Shown: piece by piece, positions 15,752-25,597 of the stretch
Layout of the letters: each line of letters opens with the position of its first letter
Numbering within the stretch: position 1 is the stretch's first letter
Assembly (NCBI GenBank): GCA_019635775.1
Contig: JAHBYU010000011.1
Location: forward strand, 1-64,000
Source: Rhizobiaceae bacterium
GTDB taxonomy: Bacteria > Pseudomonadota > Alphaproteobacteria > Rhizobiales > Rhizobiaceae
DNA: 64,000 nt
Reading direction: 5' to 3'
The notes under the pieces: model-generated
Database searches by the model: none
Told to the model about the DNA's origin: nothing
Seen by the model: the letters and a program-made list of their open reading frames with translations, nothing else
Made by a program: the position numbers and the translations under genes

Positions 15752-18700
15752 GCTTCTCCCACTTCTTCGTCGACCGGCCAATCTTCGCATCGGTCCTGTC
15801 GATCGTTCTGATCATCGTGGGCGCAATCGCCTACACCCAATTGCCTGTAGCCCAATATCCAGAGATTGCGCCGCCCACCATCGTAGTCCAGGCGAACTAT
15901 CCCGGAGCCGATGCGGAGACAGTCGCGGCTACCGTCGCCACGCCGCTCGAGCAGGAGATCAACGGCGTGGAGAACATGCTCTACATGTCGTCCTACTCCG
16001 CCGACAACGGATCTATGCAGCTTACGATCACCTTCGAACTCGGCACGGATCTCGACCAGGCGCAGGTGCTGGTTCAGAACCGGGTGGCCACCGCCGAGCC
16101 CAGGCTTCCCGAGGAGGTACGGCGGCAGGGCGTTGTGACAAACAAGAGTTCGCCTGACCTGATGATGGTCATCCACATGTTGTCGCCGGACGACACCTAT
16201 GACCAGCTCTACGTCTCAAACTACGCCCGATCGCGGGTTCGAGACGTTCTTCTGAGGCTCGATGGCGTCGGCAATCTGATCCTGTTCGGCGAGCGCGAAT
16301 ATTCATTGCGCATCTGGCTCGATCCCGAAAAGCTGTCGGCGCTCGGCATGACCTCGGGCGACGTCGTCCAGGCACTGCGCGAGCAGAATGTGCAGGTTTC
16401 CGGCGGCTCCATCGGCGCACCGCCCAATGACCGCGGTACAGCCTTTCAATACACGGTAACGACGCAGGGACGCTTCGACGACGCGCGCGATTTCCGCTAT
16501 GTCATTGTCAAGGCCGAAAACGGGCGTCTGATCCAACTGCGTGACGTGGCGAGGATAGAACTCGGCGCCCGCGACTACGTGACCAATTCCTATCTGAACG
16601 GCAAGAACGCGGTAGCGCTCGGAATATTCCAGCGGCCGGGCACGAACGCCCTGGCATCCGCCCATGAAATACAGGCAACCATAGCGGAACTGGCCAAGGA
16701 CTTTCCACCCGGCCTGACCTACGACATCGTCTACAATCCGACCGAGTTCATCGCCGAATCCATCAACGAGGTCTACAAGACGATCCTTGAGGCCATCGCC
16801 CTCGTCGTTATCGTCATCATCGTGTTTCTGCAAAGCTGGCGTATGGCGATCGTGCCTATCGTGGCGATACCCGTGTCGCTGATCGGCACCCTCGCCGTAC
16901 TCTATGCGTTTGGCTTCTCGCTCAACATGCTGACTCTCTTCGGGCTTGTTTTGGCGATCGGCATCGTTGTCGACGATGCCATCGTCGTTGTCGAGAATGT
17001 CGAGCGCAACATCAGGCTCGGCTACGACCCGAAAACGGCGGCGCACCGGACAATGGACGAGGTTGGCGCGGCCGTGATCGCCATCTCGCTGGTGCTGACG
17101 GCCGTCTTCGTGCCGACAGCGTTCATCCCCGGCATAACCGGCCAGTTCTATCTCCAGTTCGCCATCACGATCGCGGTGGCGACGATCATCTCGGCGCTCA
17201 ACTCGCTGACGCTTTCCCCAGCGCTGGCCGCGGTTCTGTTCAAGCCGCACGACGCTCACCCCACCCCGCGCTTCTGGCCGACGCGGGTCGCCTATGCGCT
17301 TGCGGACGGCTTCAACCGGGGCTTCGAGCGCCTTGCGGGATGGTATGCGCAGGTCGTCAGGGTGCTGGTGCGCACATGGACGGCCCTGCTCGTCATGCTC
17401 GGGGTTTTCGCCGCGCTGATCTATGCGACGGTCTATATGCTTCAGACCGTGCCGACAGGCTTCATCCCCACGCTGGATCAAGGCTATGCCATCGTGGTGG
17501 TGCAACTGCCCGACGGTGCCTCGCTGTCGAGAACCGACAAGGTCATCCGCGACGCATCCGAGATCATCCAGAAGACGCCTGGCGTCAGGGACGCGGTGGC
17601 TTTCGCAGGCTTTTCCGGCGCCACTTTCACCAATGCCAGCAACGCAGGCGTCATCTTCGCAGCCTTCCAGCCGTTCGAGGAGAGGCTTGCTCACGGACAG
17701 TCCGCAGACCAGATCATCGGCTCGCTGTTCGGGTCACTGCAGTCGATACAGGAAGCCTTCATAATCGCCGTCCCTCCCCCACCGGTCCCCGGAGTTGGCA
17801 ATTCAGGCGGCTTCAAGATGCAGCTACAGGAGCGCAACAGTTCGGACATGCGCCCGATCCTTGCGCTTGCCTATGAAATCGTCGGCAAGGCCAACCAGAC
17901 TCCCGGACTAGCCGGGGTCTTCACCACCTTCTCGGCATCAAGCCCGCAATTCTTCCTCCAGATCGATCGCGACAAGGCGAGGATCCTGAATGTCGAGATC
18001 CCCCAGATCTTCGAAACGCTGGCGATCAATCTTGGCACTGCCTACGTCAACGATTTCAACGCCTTCGGGCGCGTCTACCAGGTGCAGGCACAGGCGGACC
18101 AGCAGTTTCGCGTGGAGCGCGAGGACATCCTCAAGCTGAAAGTGCGCTCGGCTGACGGCGCCCTAGTGCCGCTCGGCACGCTGGTTGAGATACGCGACGT
18201 CTCCGGGCCGACCCTGGTCCAGCGCTACAACATGTACGTTTCCGTCCCCGTGCAGGGTAACGCAGCACCCGGCGTCGCGAGCGGCGAGGCGCTCGACAAG
18301 ATGGCAGAAATCGCCAGACAGACGCTGCCATCCGGAACCTCGTTCGAATGGACAGAACTCGCACTTCAGGAAAGCCAGACCGGCAACACCGCCCTGTTCA
18401 TCTTCGGGCTGTCGGTGCTTTTCGTTTTTCTGGCGCTTGCTGCCCAATACGAAAGCTGGACCATTCCGTTTGCGATCATACTGGTCGTGCCGCTGGGAGT
18501 CCTCGCCGCGCTGATTGGCGTGTCGCTGCGCGGTCTCGACAACAATGTGCTGGTGCAGATCGGGCTCGTCGTCCTGATCGGCCTCGCCGCCAAGAATGCG
18601 ATCCTGATCGTGGAATTCGCGCGGCAGGCTCAGGAGCGCGGCGAAACACTGGTGGAGTCCATCGTGGAAGCCTGCCGCCTGCGCCTGCGCCCGATCCTCA

Positions 18701-18921
18701 TGACGGCTTTCGCGTTCATCCTCGGCGTCGTGCCTCTGGTCATTGCAACCGGACCCGGAGCGGAGATGCGCCGGTCACTCGGTACCGCCGTGTTCTCAGG
18801 CATGATCGGTGTCACCTTCGTCGGACTGTTCCTGACGCCGGTGTTCTACGCGGTGCTGAGAAGGCTCTTCCCGGTTACGCCGACCCCGTCCGCGGCAGTT
18901 TCGCAAACCCAACCTGGCTAG
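15748..18921 (+). CDS. RND multidrug efflux pump, HAE1 family
   Basis: A 1057-residue inner-membrane transporter of the AcrB/MexB type and full family length. It begins FFVDRPIFASVLSIVLIIVG, with N-terminal TM1, a large periplasmic loop (PVAQYPEIAPP), TM2-6, a second periplasmic loop and TM8-12. The proton-relay pair in TM4 is D409-D410 (GIVVDDAIVVVENV). TM10-11 carry K-N-A-I-L-I-V-E-F. It exports drugs, bile-like compounds or lipids by proton antiport with the adaptor encoded upstream. No TolC-like gene lies near, so a distant channel must be used. Substrate not predictable. Confidence 0.95.
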   Translation: MSFSHFFVDRPIFASVLSIVLIIVGAIAYTQLPVAQYPEIAPPTIVVQANYPGADAETVAATVATPLEQEINGVENMLYMSSYSADNGSMQLTITFELGTDLDQAQVLVQNRVATAEPRLPEEVRRQGVVTNKSSPDLMMVIHMLSPDDTYDQLYVSNYARSRVRDVLLRLDGVGNLILFGEREYSLRIWLDPEKLSALGMTSGDVVQALREQNVQVSGGSIGAPPNDRGTAFQYTVTTQGRFDDARDFRYVIVKAENGRLIQLRDVARIELGARDYVTNSYLNGKNAVALGIFQRPGTNALASAHEIQATIAELAKDFPPGLTYDIVYNPTEFIAESINEVYKTILEAIALVVIVIIVFLQSWRMAIVPIVAIPVSLIGTLAVLYAFGFSLNMLTLFGLVLAIGIVVDDAIVVVENVERNIRLGYDPKTAAHRTMDEVGAAVIAISLVLTAVFVPTAFIPGITGQFYLQFAITIAVATIISALNSLTLSPALAAVLFKPHDAHPTPRFWPTRVAYALADGFNRGFERLAGWYAQVVRVLVRTWTALLVMLGVFAALIYATVYMLQTVPTGFIPTLDQGYAIVVVQLPDGASLSRTDKVIRDASEIIQKTPGVRDAVAFAGFSGATFTNASNAGVIFAAFQPFEERLAHGQSADQIIGSLFGSLQSIQEAFIIAVPPPPVPGVGNSGGFKMQLQERNSSDMRPILALAYEIVGKANQTPGLAGVFTTFSASSPQFFLQIDRDKARILNVEIPQIFETLAINLGTAYVNDFNAFGRVYQVQAQADQQFRVEREDILKLKVRSADGALVPLGTLVEIRDVSGPTLVQRYNMYVSVPVQGNAAPGVASGEALDKMAEIARQTLPSGTSFEWTELALQESQTGNTALFIFGLSVLFVFLALAAQYESWTIPFAIILVVPLGVLAALIGVSLRGLDNNVLVQIGLVVLIGLAAKNAILIVEFARQAQERGETLVESIVEACRLRLRPILMTAFAFILGVVPLVIATGPGAEMRRSLGTAVFSGMIGVTFVGLFLTPVFYAVLRRLFPVTPTPSAAVSQTQPG

Positions 18922-19016
18922 TACGTGAACCGGCAGAGCTTCCAGCTTCATACCGGCAAGGGACGGGATGGGTCGAACAGTGCGAGCATGCCCCACGATC
19001 GCCGACCCCGCAGATC

Positions 19017-19802
19017 TCAGACAAATGCCCTCCGAGCCAGGAGCTTCTTGGCGCTCTCGTAAAGCTCGACATCAAGCTTGTTGAGTTCCCGGATAGTCTG
19101 CAGGTGGGCCTCGGACAGGTCAAGTTCAACGTCCGACACGTTGGACCGCTCTTCAGGGATACGGATGCCGAGTTTCGCCAACGCGGAAGAAAGTGGCTTC
19201 ATGTCTTCTGTAATCCCCAGCAGATCTATCGTTTCCAGCGCGCCAACGGCTGACCGCAATCGTTCTTTTTCGTTGCGAATGGGTCCATACAGGAGATCGT
19301 CGTGACGCGACCCGATTTCGTGAGGCGTAGCCCCGGATACCCTGCCGCCGATATACCGGGTCATCTGGTTCAGCGGAACCTCAAGGGTTTCGCCCTTTTC
19401 GAGTGCGACGATCACATCTGCGGCAGTCATGCCATTGTGCTGCACGTTGTGCTTGAGATTCGAGACTACGCGGCTAACCGGATCACGAAGCACGACAATG
19501 CTCAACGGGCGCTTGACCAGGGAGCGCATCGACAAATGATAGTGTCCCCGCACGAGCCTGAAATCGTCCGGTGCGCGCATCAGGCTCTCTGCGACAATTT
19601 CTGCCGTCGCGTAGTGCCCTCCGCACATATTCATCATCGCCGATGAAGGGAGGACTTCCAGCGGATGAAAGGCGGATTCGATTCCCTGTCGCAAGGAGGA
19701 TCCGCCCGTTTTCGGTAGGTGGCAGAAGAAAATCGAACGCCTCGTCCGAAACAAGGAGAGGGTAAGGCCACGCACCAATTGGGACGCTCTGCGTATAGAC
19801 AA
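19017..19802 (-). CDS. sulfotransferase-family protein
   Basis: A 261-residue cytosolic sulfotransferase-like protein. The 5'-phosphosulfate loop FCHLPKTGGSSLR is near residues 26-38, and the 3'-phosphate segment VVLRDPVSRVVSNL is near 102-115; both match PAPS-dependent enzymes of the heparan/GAG-sulfotransferase-like superfamily. The start is TTG at 19802, supported by a strong GGAGGG six bases upstream; no suitable ATG exists nearby. Acceptor unknown; rhizobial relatives sulfate surface polysaccharides or lipids. Single gene, convergent with the RND operon. Confidence 0.82.
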   Translation of the reverse strand: MSIRRASQLVRGLTLSLFRTRRSIFFCHLPKTGGSSLRQGIESAFHPLEVLPSSAMMNMCGGHYATAEIVAESLMRAPDDFRLVRGHYHLSMRSLVKRPLSIVVLRDPVSRVVSNLKHNVQHNGMTAADVIVALEKGETLEVPLNQMTRYIGGRVSGATPHEIGSRHDDLLYGPIRNEKERLRSAVGALETIDLLGITEDMKPLSSALAKLGIRIPEERSNVSDVELDLSEAHLQTIRELNKLDVELYESAKKLLARRAFV

Positions 19803-20251
19803 TGTTCCCTCCGGTCAGGAACCAGCAACCGTCAATCTGAAGGATTAGACGCCCCCCTTTCAGTCTGCAGGCCCGCCCCCTCGCGCCTTACCAAGCGGAA
19901 GTTTCTGCTCGACCCGTAAAACATGTGATTCTTATGGTAAAACAATATGTTATTCCCAATTTGCACGCATTGATTGCAGAGGTTTTACGCGTAAATTGAA
20001 TAACACTCACATACCGCGACTTAACCATATGGTGCGATAACGTAATATCGCTGGGCGACCATTCGATGTTTTATGGACTGGCGGCGGACCACCCTCCGCA
20101 TGGCCGGCGCCGCCCACTCCCAAGCCCCCAGCTAGGCGCCGGCCTTCGCCTCTCCCGCCCAACATCCGAAACAGACGTTACCTTGGCCGGTTCGCGTCGG
20201 CTTTTCGTTTGTTGGCCTTCTGCTAGTGTTCTTCGAATCGTGGGAGGCTAC
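19803..20251. other. 449-base divergent gap with AT-rich palindromes
   Basis: No credible gene. The middle (about 19920-20060) is strikingly AT-rich against a GC-rich background. It contains the 12-bp palindrome TTTACGCGTAAA (19984-19995) and an inverted repeat GCGATA/TATCGC (20034-20051). The right part is GC-rich and leads to the cupin ribosome-binding site. Confidence 0.5.
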
Positions 20252-20686
20252 ATGATGCGCAAAGTCGCAGTCGCCAGCGCGCTCCTCGGCGCGTCTCTCC
20301 TGGCAAATACAGCATTCGGGCTCGACAGTTCCAAACAGCCGGTCGTCGTGACCCCGATCAAGTCGACAACTGTCACTTCAACCGGGCAACCTATCATCCT
20401 GCCACAGGGGGACGTTGAGGTGGCCGCATCGATCTTCGAGATCGCTCCAGGAGCGACCCTGCCCGTCCACAAGCATCCTTTTCCACGCTACGCGTACGTG
20501 CTGGCCGGTACACTGGTGGTTACCAACGTCGACACGGGCCACAGCGACACTTTCAAAGCTGGAGATTTCATCGTCGAAATGGTCGATCAGTGGCATCGAG
20601 GCTCGAATATCGGCCCTGACCCCGTAAAGCTTGTTGTGATCGACCAGGTAGCCAAAGGCTCACCCGCCACGGTAATGAAAGAATAG
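20252..20686 (+). CDS. secreted cupin-domain protein
   Basis: A 144-residue protein with a signal peptide (about residues 1-24, ending T-A-F-G). A single cupin barrel follows: F-E-I-A-P-G-A-T-L-P-V-H-K-H-P-F-P-R-Y-A-Y-V-L-A-G is motif 1, with two His and a later Tyr as likely metal ligands, and G-D-F-I-V-E-M-V-D-Q-W-H-R-G is motif 2. Periplasmic location is expected; substrate or ligand unknown. ATG 20252 is chosen for the GGGAGG just before it; an in-frame upstream extension to 20066 lacks a signal peptide. Confidence 0.83.
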   Translation: MMRKVAVASALLGASLLANTAFGLDSSKQPVVVTPIKSTTVTSTGQPIILPQGDVEVAASIFEIAPGATLPVHKHPFPRYAYVLAGTLVVTNVDTGHSDTFKAGDFIVEMVDQWHRGSNIGPDPVKLVVIDQVAKGSPATVMKE

Positions 20687-20712
20687 AACGGGCACCGCCC
20701 GCGGGTTCCAGG

Positions 20713-21963
20713 TTATCCCTCGTAAAGCAAGCCAGTGGGATCGACAGCCGGCTTGCGCCCCGCCACTAGGTCGGAGATGAACTGCCCCGATCCGGCAGCC
20801 ATCGTCCAGCCAAGATGACCATGGCCGGTGTTCAGATAGAGATTTTCAAAGCGCGCCTTTCCGAACACGGGTACGGAATTCGGCATCATCGGCCGCAGAC
20901 CCGCCCACATCTCGGCGCGGCGTTCGTCAAAGGCACCGGGGAAAAGGTCGTGCCCGGTCGCAAGCATCGTCCTGAAATTCTCAGGCCTGTGGCTTCGGTC
21001 GAATCCCGTGAATTCAGCGGTCGAGGTCAGTCGCAGCCGGTCTCCCAGCCGCGAATAGCCGATCAGCCGGTCTTCATCCGCGCCGCCCATCGTTGGCCCT
21101 TTGGCCGGATCGTCGAGTGGTACGGTGAGCGCATAGCCCTTCACCGGGTAGACCGGCAGGTCGATCCCGTAGGCCCTGGCGAGAAGACCACTTTCCGGTC
21201 CAAGCGAAAGGACGAAAGCGTCTGCGGCAACCGGACCGTTCGAGGTTCGCACCGCCGTGACACGACCGCGCTCCACGTCAAATCCCTCGATCACCGTATC
21301 GAAGCGGAAATCGACGGCAAACCGTTCCTTGGCAAGAGCAACAAGCCGGGTGGCGAAAAGCCGCGAATCTCCGGTCTGGTCGATCGGAGAATAAACGGCA
21401 CCGGCGATTTTCTCAGCCGCACCGGCCAGGCCCGGCTCCAGTTCAACCAACCGCTTGCGGTCCACGATCTCGATCGGCAAGCCGTTCTCGCCGAGAAAAC
21501 GATAGTTCGTCGTTCCGGTGTCGAGACTGTGCTGAGATCGGAAAAAATAGACGATCCCTCGCTTGCGCTGGTCATATGCCACGCCTGTCTCTTCCTCCAT
21601 CAGGTTGATGCAGGTTCGCGAGTGGAGCGCCATGCGCAGTTTCACCAGCGTATTGGCACGCATCTTTTCCGTGGTGCATTCACGAAGGAAACGCAGCGTC
21701 CATGCATAAAAGTAGGGGTCGGCCTGAAGGCGCACACGGATGCCCAGGTCACGCCGGTATAGCCCCTTGAAAAAGGTCTTGAGCGCATCCGGTGACGCCC
21801 AAGCCGTCGCGTCCCCCGGGGAGACAAGACCGGCATTGGCGTAGCTGGTGCCTTGCGCGGGCCCGGGATGCCGTTCGAGCACCGTCACCTCGTGACCGTC
21901 ACGGGCCAGCCACCATGCGGCTGCAATGCCCACGACGCCGGCTCCAAGAACTGCGATCTTCAT
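20713..21963 (-). CDS. dadA: D-amino acid dehydrogenase
   Basis: A 416-residue FAD-dependent oxidoreductase of the DadA family. The N-terminal dinucleotide motif GAGVVG is at residues 7-12 with the FAD-ribose Glu near 30 (VLERHPG). The DadA-like segment G-T-S-Y-A-N-A-G-L-V-S-P-G follows, and the C-terminal GHLGWTMAAGSG is diagnostic. It deaminates D-amino acids and passes electrons to the membrane quinone pool. It starts four bases after the ureohydrolase stop, so both are likely one transcript. No alanine racemase (dadX) gene is adjacent. Confidence 0.93.
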   Translation of the reverse strand: MKIAVLGAGVVGIAAAWWLARDGHEVTVLERHPGPAQGTSYANAGLVSPGDATAWASPDALKTFFKGLYRRDLGIRVRLQADPYFYAWTLRFLRECTTEKMRANTLVKLRMALHSRTCINLMEEETGVAYDQRKRGIVYFFRSQHSLDTGTTNYRFLGENGLPIEIVDRKRLVELEPGLAGAAEKIAGAVYSPIDQTGDSRLFATRLVALAKERFAVDFRFDTVIEGFDVERGRVTAVRTSNGPVAADAFVLSLGPESGLLARAYGIDLPVYPVKGYALTVPLDDPAKGPTMGGADEDRLIGYSRLGDRLRLTSTAEFTGFDRSHRPENFRTMLATGHDLFPGAFDERRAEMWAGLRPMMPNSVPVFGKARFENLYLNTGHGHLGWTMAAGSGQFISDLVAGRKPAVDPTGLLYEG

Positions 21964-21967
21964 GCCG

Positions 21968-22921
21968 CTACACGCGTCGCTCGACGCCCGGCAGGACGCA
22001 GAGCATCTCGAAGAGCAGATAGGCCGCCGTCAGCGCTGTGTTGCCGGTCGTGTCGTAGGGCGGCGACACCTCGACCAGGTCGCACCCGACGAGATCGAGG
22101 CCCCAGCAGCCGCGAATGATCTCGAGCGCCTGAATGGTCGTGAGGCCGCCGATTTCCGGCGTCCCCGTACCTGGCGCGAAGCCGGGATCGAGGCTGTCGA
22201 TATCGTATGAGAGGTAGACCGGCCCGTCGCCCATCTGCGCCCGCACTTCCTCCATCAACGGCGTCAGCGACTTGTGCCAGCACTCCTCAGCCTGCACGAC
22301 CCGGAATCCCTGGCTGCGCGTCCAGTCGAAATCGTCAGCGGCGTAACCTGTGCCGCGCAGGCCGATCTGGACGCAGCGCCTGGTGTCCAGCACCCCCGCC
22401 TCCACCGCGCGGCGGAAAGGTGTGCCATGCGCGATGGGTTCGCCGAACATGTGTTCGTTGATGTCGGCATGAGCATCGACATGTATCAGCCCGACCGGTC
22501 CGTGTCGCTTCGCAACAGCGCGCAGGATCGGATAGGCGATGGTGTGGTCACCGCCCAGCGTCAGAGGGATGCAACCCTCGGCAAAAATCCTGTCATATGC
22601 ATCGGTGATAATATCCATGCATTTCGGGAGGTTGAACGTGTCGATCGCCACGTCGCCTATGTCGGCCACCTGCAGGCTCTCGAAAGGCGCCGCGCGGGTC
22701 GCCATATTGTAGGGCCTGACGAAGCTCGACTCGGCGCGAATCTGGCGCGGACCGAAGCGTGTTCCAGGCCGGTTGGAGGTACCAATATCCATCGGAACGC
22801 CGACGAAACAGGCATCGAGGCCTGCAGCGGTCGGCTGGGCCGGCAACCGCATGAAGGTTGCGGGCGCCCCGAAGCGCGGCATTTCGTTGCCGCCGAGAGG
22901 CTGATTGAATTTGTGCGTCAC
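21968..22921 (-). CDS. speB: agmatinase/ureohydrolase family enzyme
   Basis: A 317-residue member of the arginase/agmatinase family. Mn-binding motifs are all present: L-G-G-D-H-T, V-D-A-H-A-D-I-N and S-Y-D-I-D-S-L-D-P. It hydrolyses a guanidino compound to urea plus an amine; agmatine is the default guess, but guanidinobutyrate or guanidinopropionate enzymes look alike. GTG 22921 is preferred because GGAAGG lies seven bases upstream; ATG 22936, five codons earlier, lacks a ribosome-binding site. It is followed closely by dadA. Confidence 0.86.
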   Translation of the reverse strand: MTHKFNQPLGGNEMPRFGAPATFMRLPAQPTAAGLDACFVGVPMDIGTSNRPGTRFGPRQIRAESSFVRPYNMATRAAPFESLQVADIGDVAIDTFNLPKCMDIITDAYDRIFAEGCIPLTLGGDHTIAYPILRAVAKRHGPVGLIHVDAHADINEHMFGEPIAHGTPFRRAVEAGVLDTRRCVQIGLRGTGYAADDFDWTRSQGFRVVQAEECWHKSLTPLMEEVRAQMGDGPVYLSYDIDSLDPGFAPGTGTPEIGGLTTIQALEIIRGCWGLDLVGCDLVEVSPPYDTTGNTALTAAYLLFEMLCVLPGVERRV

Positions 22922-23029
22922 GCTACGGCCTTCCATCCAAACAAGGGGTAGTCATCTTGCCAGCAATTTTCGGAAGATCGCCGCGAAAAGACAACTGCCA
23001 GAGATATGGCAGCGCCCAGTCCAGCCTGG

Positions 23030-24028
23030 TCACCGATCCGGCCAGTTCTTTTGAGCCAGGATGCGTTCCCATGACAGTGCATCCGCCACGATGCGGTCCA
23101 GATCATCGAGTTCGGGTACCCATCCGAACTCCTGCCGCGCCAGATCGGAGTTGGCAACCACAGCCACCGCATCCCCCGGCCGCCTGCCCGTGATCCTGAC
23201 GTCGATCTCGCCGCCATAGACTCGCTTGACGCTGTCCATGACCTCAAGCACGGAATAGCCGTGCCCGTAGCCGCAATTGGCGACAAGGCTCTTGCCGCCT
23301 TTTCGCAACCGGTTCAGCGCCAGCCGGTGCGCGGCGACCAGATCGCTGACGTGGATATAATCGCGGATACAAGTGCCATCCGGCGTCGGATAGTCATCGC
23401 CGTAGATCTGCATGTAGGGTCGCTTGCCGAGCGCCGTCTCTGCCGCCACCTTGATCAGCAGCGTGGCGCCCGGCGTCGATTGGCCTGTCCGCCCCTTGGG
23501 ATCGGCGCCCGCCACGTTGAAGTAGCGCAGCACGGTGTAGTTGAAATCCTCGTAGGCCGCTGCCGTGTCACGCAGGATCCACTCAGTCATCAGCTTGGAG
23601 GTGCCGTAGGGCGATTCCGGCAAGGTACGCGCATCCTCCTTCACAGGGTCCACTCCCGCCGTGCCATAGACGGCGGCGGTCGACGAAAAGATGAAGTGGG
23701 GCACTTTCTCGGCGACGGCCGTGGCCACCAGGCTGCGCGTCTTGCACGTGTTGTTTTCATAATAGAGCAACGGGTCGGAAACTGATTCGGGCACGATCAG
23801 CGAACCGGCAAAGTGGATGATCGCATTGACCTTATGTTCACGGATGATCTCGGTAACCAGCGCACTGTCGCCGACATCGCCGACATAAAGCCGCGCCTCG
23901 GGAGGCACGGCCCAGTCGAAGCCCGAGGACAGCCGGTCGAGCACAACCACGTTCTCACCATGGTCCAGAAGCTCCCAGACCATGTGGCTTCCGATATAAC
24001 CGGCTCCACCAGTAACAAGAACGCTCAT
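23030..24028 (-). CDS. galE: UDP-glucose 4-epimerase
   Basis: A 332-residue extended SDR enzyme. NAD-binding GGAGYIG at 7-13, catalytic Ser-Tyr-Lys in S-S-T-A-A-V-Y-G and S-P-Y-G-T-S-K, and the nucleotide-sugar segment G-D-D-Y-P-T-P-D-G-T-C-I-R-D-Y-I-H-V-S-D-L are all diagnostic. It interconverts UDP-glucose and UDP-galactose for exopolysaccharide and LPS (often called exoB in rhizobia). ATG 24028. Single gene, divergent from hemA. Confidence 0.94.
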   Translation of the reverse strand: MSVLVTGGAGYIGSHMVWELLDHGENVVVLDRLSSGFDWAVPPEARLYVGDVGDSALVTEIIREHKVNAIIHFAGSLIVPESVSDPLLYYENNTCKTRSLVATAVAEKVPHFIFSSTAAVYGTAGVDPVKEDARTLPESPYGTSKLMTEWILRDTAAAYEDFNYTVLRYFNVAGADPKGRTGQSTPGATLLIKVAAETALGKRPYMQIYGDDYPTPDGTCIRDYIHVSDLVAAHRLALNRLRKGGKSLVANCGYGHGYSVLEVMDSVKRVYGGEIDVRITGRRPGDAVAVVANSDLARQEFGWVPELDDLDRIVADALSWERILAQKNWPDR

Positions 24029-24157
24029 TCAGAATCTCCAGATGTTGGCTTCGTCGTCGACGGCGGGCGCAACCGGTTCGAAACCAGGAAAATCACGTGA
24101 AGGCATAGACCAGTTACGCAATTCGCGCATCTGATGGATCGAGCTTCGGAGACGAAT

Positions 24158-24171
24158 TTGACCGGGATCAA
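24158..24171. promoter_or_regulatory. FNR/FixK-like box upstream of hemA
   Basis: TTGACCGGGATCAA matches the anaerobox consensus TTGAT-N4-ATCAA with one mismatch and good dyad symmetry. It lies in the galE-hemA intergenic region about 150 bases before the hemA start. Oxygen control of hemA through FNR/FixK proteins is known in rhizobia; its use here is inferred. Confidence 0.5.
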
Positions 24172-24319
24172 GGAAGCAATCATGATTTGATGATGTTGTC
24201 GCGCAAGACATCGACGCGCGTGGTTTTGCCCTTCGGCGGCGTGGCATTTTGACCATACTGGTCCAATGGACGCCGAAGGTCGAGGCCATTATGATCCGTC
24301 GCAAATCTGGAAGGCCGGA

Positions 24320-25597
24320 ATGAATTACCAGCGTTTTTTCGATGAAGCGATCGATCAGGTGCATGCCGAGCGGCGCTATCGGGTGTTTGCCGATCTCGAG
24401 CGGATCGCAGGTGCCTTCCCGCGTGCAATCTGGCGCTCCGGCGACCGTGCCGAAGAAATCACCGTCTGGTGTTCCAACGACTATCTTGGGATGGGTCAGA
24501 ACCCGAAAGTCGTGTCAGCCATGCAGGAAGCTGCCGGCAAGATGGGCTCCGGCGCGGGTGGCACGCGCAACATCTCCGGAACCAATCATCCGCTCGTCGA
24601 ACTTGAGCTCGAACTCGCCGATCTGCATGGCAAGGAAGCGGCGCTCGTCTTCACTTCCGGTTTCGTCTCGAACGAGGCGTCGATCTCGACCATCGGGCGC
24701 CTCCTGCCGAACTGCCTGATCATCTCCGACGAGCTCAACCATGCCTCGATGATCGAGGGCGTACGCCGCTCAGGCGCCGAGAAGAAGATCTTCCGCCATA
24801 ATGACGTCGCCCATCTGGAAAGCATCCTTGCCGCAGCCGGCCGTGAGCGGGCCAAGCTGATCGTCTTCGAGAGCGTCTATTCCATGGACGGCGATATAGC
24901 ACCGATCGGGCAGATCGCCGACCTTGCCGAGAAATACAACGCCATGACCTATATCGACGAGGTTCATGCGGTTGGGATGTACGGACTGCGCGGCGGCGGC
25001 ATCACAGAGCGCGAGGGCCTGGCAGACCGCATCGACGTTATCGAGGGTACGCTCGCCAAGGCGTTCGGTACGCTGGGTGGCTATATCACCGGCAGCACGA
25101 CCGTGATCGACGCCGTACGCTCCTATGCTCCCGGCTTTATCTTCACGACTGCGCTGCCGCCTGCGATTGCTGCTGCGACGACGGTGTCGATCCGCCATCT
25201 CAAATCCTCGCAGGAAGAACGGCTGGCTCAACAAAAGCAGGTTGCGCGCACCAAGGACGTGCTGATTGAAGCCGGGTTTCCGGTGATGCCTTCGGCCACG
25301 CATATCGTTCCGGTGCTGGTCGGCGATCCGGAACTCTGCAAGATGGCGACTGACCGCCTGCTCGGCGTTCACGGCATCTACATCCAGCCGATCAACTATC
25401 CCACCGTGCCGCGCGGGACGGAACGCCTGCGCATCACGCCAACGCCGTTCCATGACGACACGCTGATCTACAGGTTGAAGGATGCGCTGATCGAGACCTG
25501 GGAAGCGCTCGGCATACCCTATGGCGCCGCCGGACGCCCGGCCGTTGCCTCGTCCGATCGCATCATTCCCCTGCTGGTGCCCAAGTCTGGCGGCTAA
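24320..25597 (+). CDS. hemA: 5-aminolevulinate synthase
   Basis: A 425-residue PLP enzyme of the alpha-oxoamine synthase family. The N terminus has [20 protein letters not shown] and [22 protein letters not shown] and the PLP-lysine segment [12 protein letters not shown] are diagnostic for ALAS. It condenses glycine with succinyl-CoA, the first step of heme synthesis by the C4 pathway used by alphaproteobacteria. ATG 24320 has GGAAGG upstream. The gene end overlaps the convergent aminotransferase by four bases. Confidence 0.97.
   Translation: MNYQRFFDEAIDQVHAERRYRVFADLERIAGAFPRAIWRSGDRAEEITVWCSNDYLGMGQNPKVVSAMQEAAGKMGSGAGGTRNISGTNHPLVELELELADLHGKEAALVFTSGFVSNEASISTIGRLLPNCLIISDELNHASMIEGVRRSGAEKKIFRHNDVAHLESILAAAGRERAKLIVFESVYSMDGDIAPIGQIADLAEKYNAMTYIDEVHAVGMYGLRGGGITEREGLADRIDVIEGTLAKAFGTLGGYITGSTTVIDAVRSYAPGFIFTTALPPAIAAATTVSIRHLKSSQEERLAQQKQVARTKDVLIEAGFPVMPSATHIVPVLVGDPELCKMATDRLLGVHGIYIQPINYPTVPRGTERLRITPTPFHDDTLIYRLKDALIETWEALGIPYGAAGRPAVASSDRIIPLLVPKSGG

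Noticed and set aside
16303-17694. Long open frame (463 codons) antisense to the RND pump
   Set aside because: Arg/His/Asp-rich shadow of a strongly coding GC-rich gene; no family signal and no ribosome-binding site.
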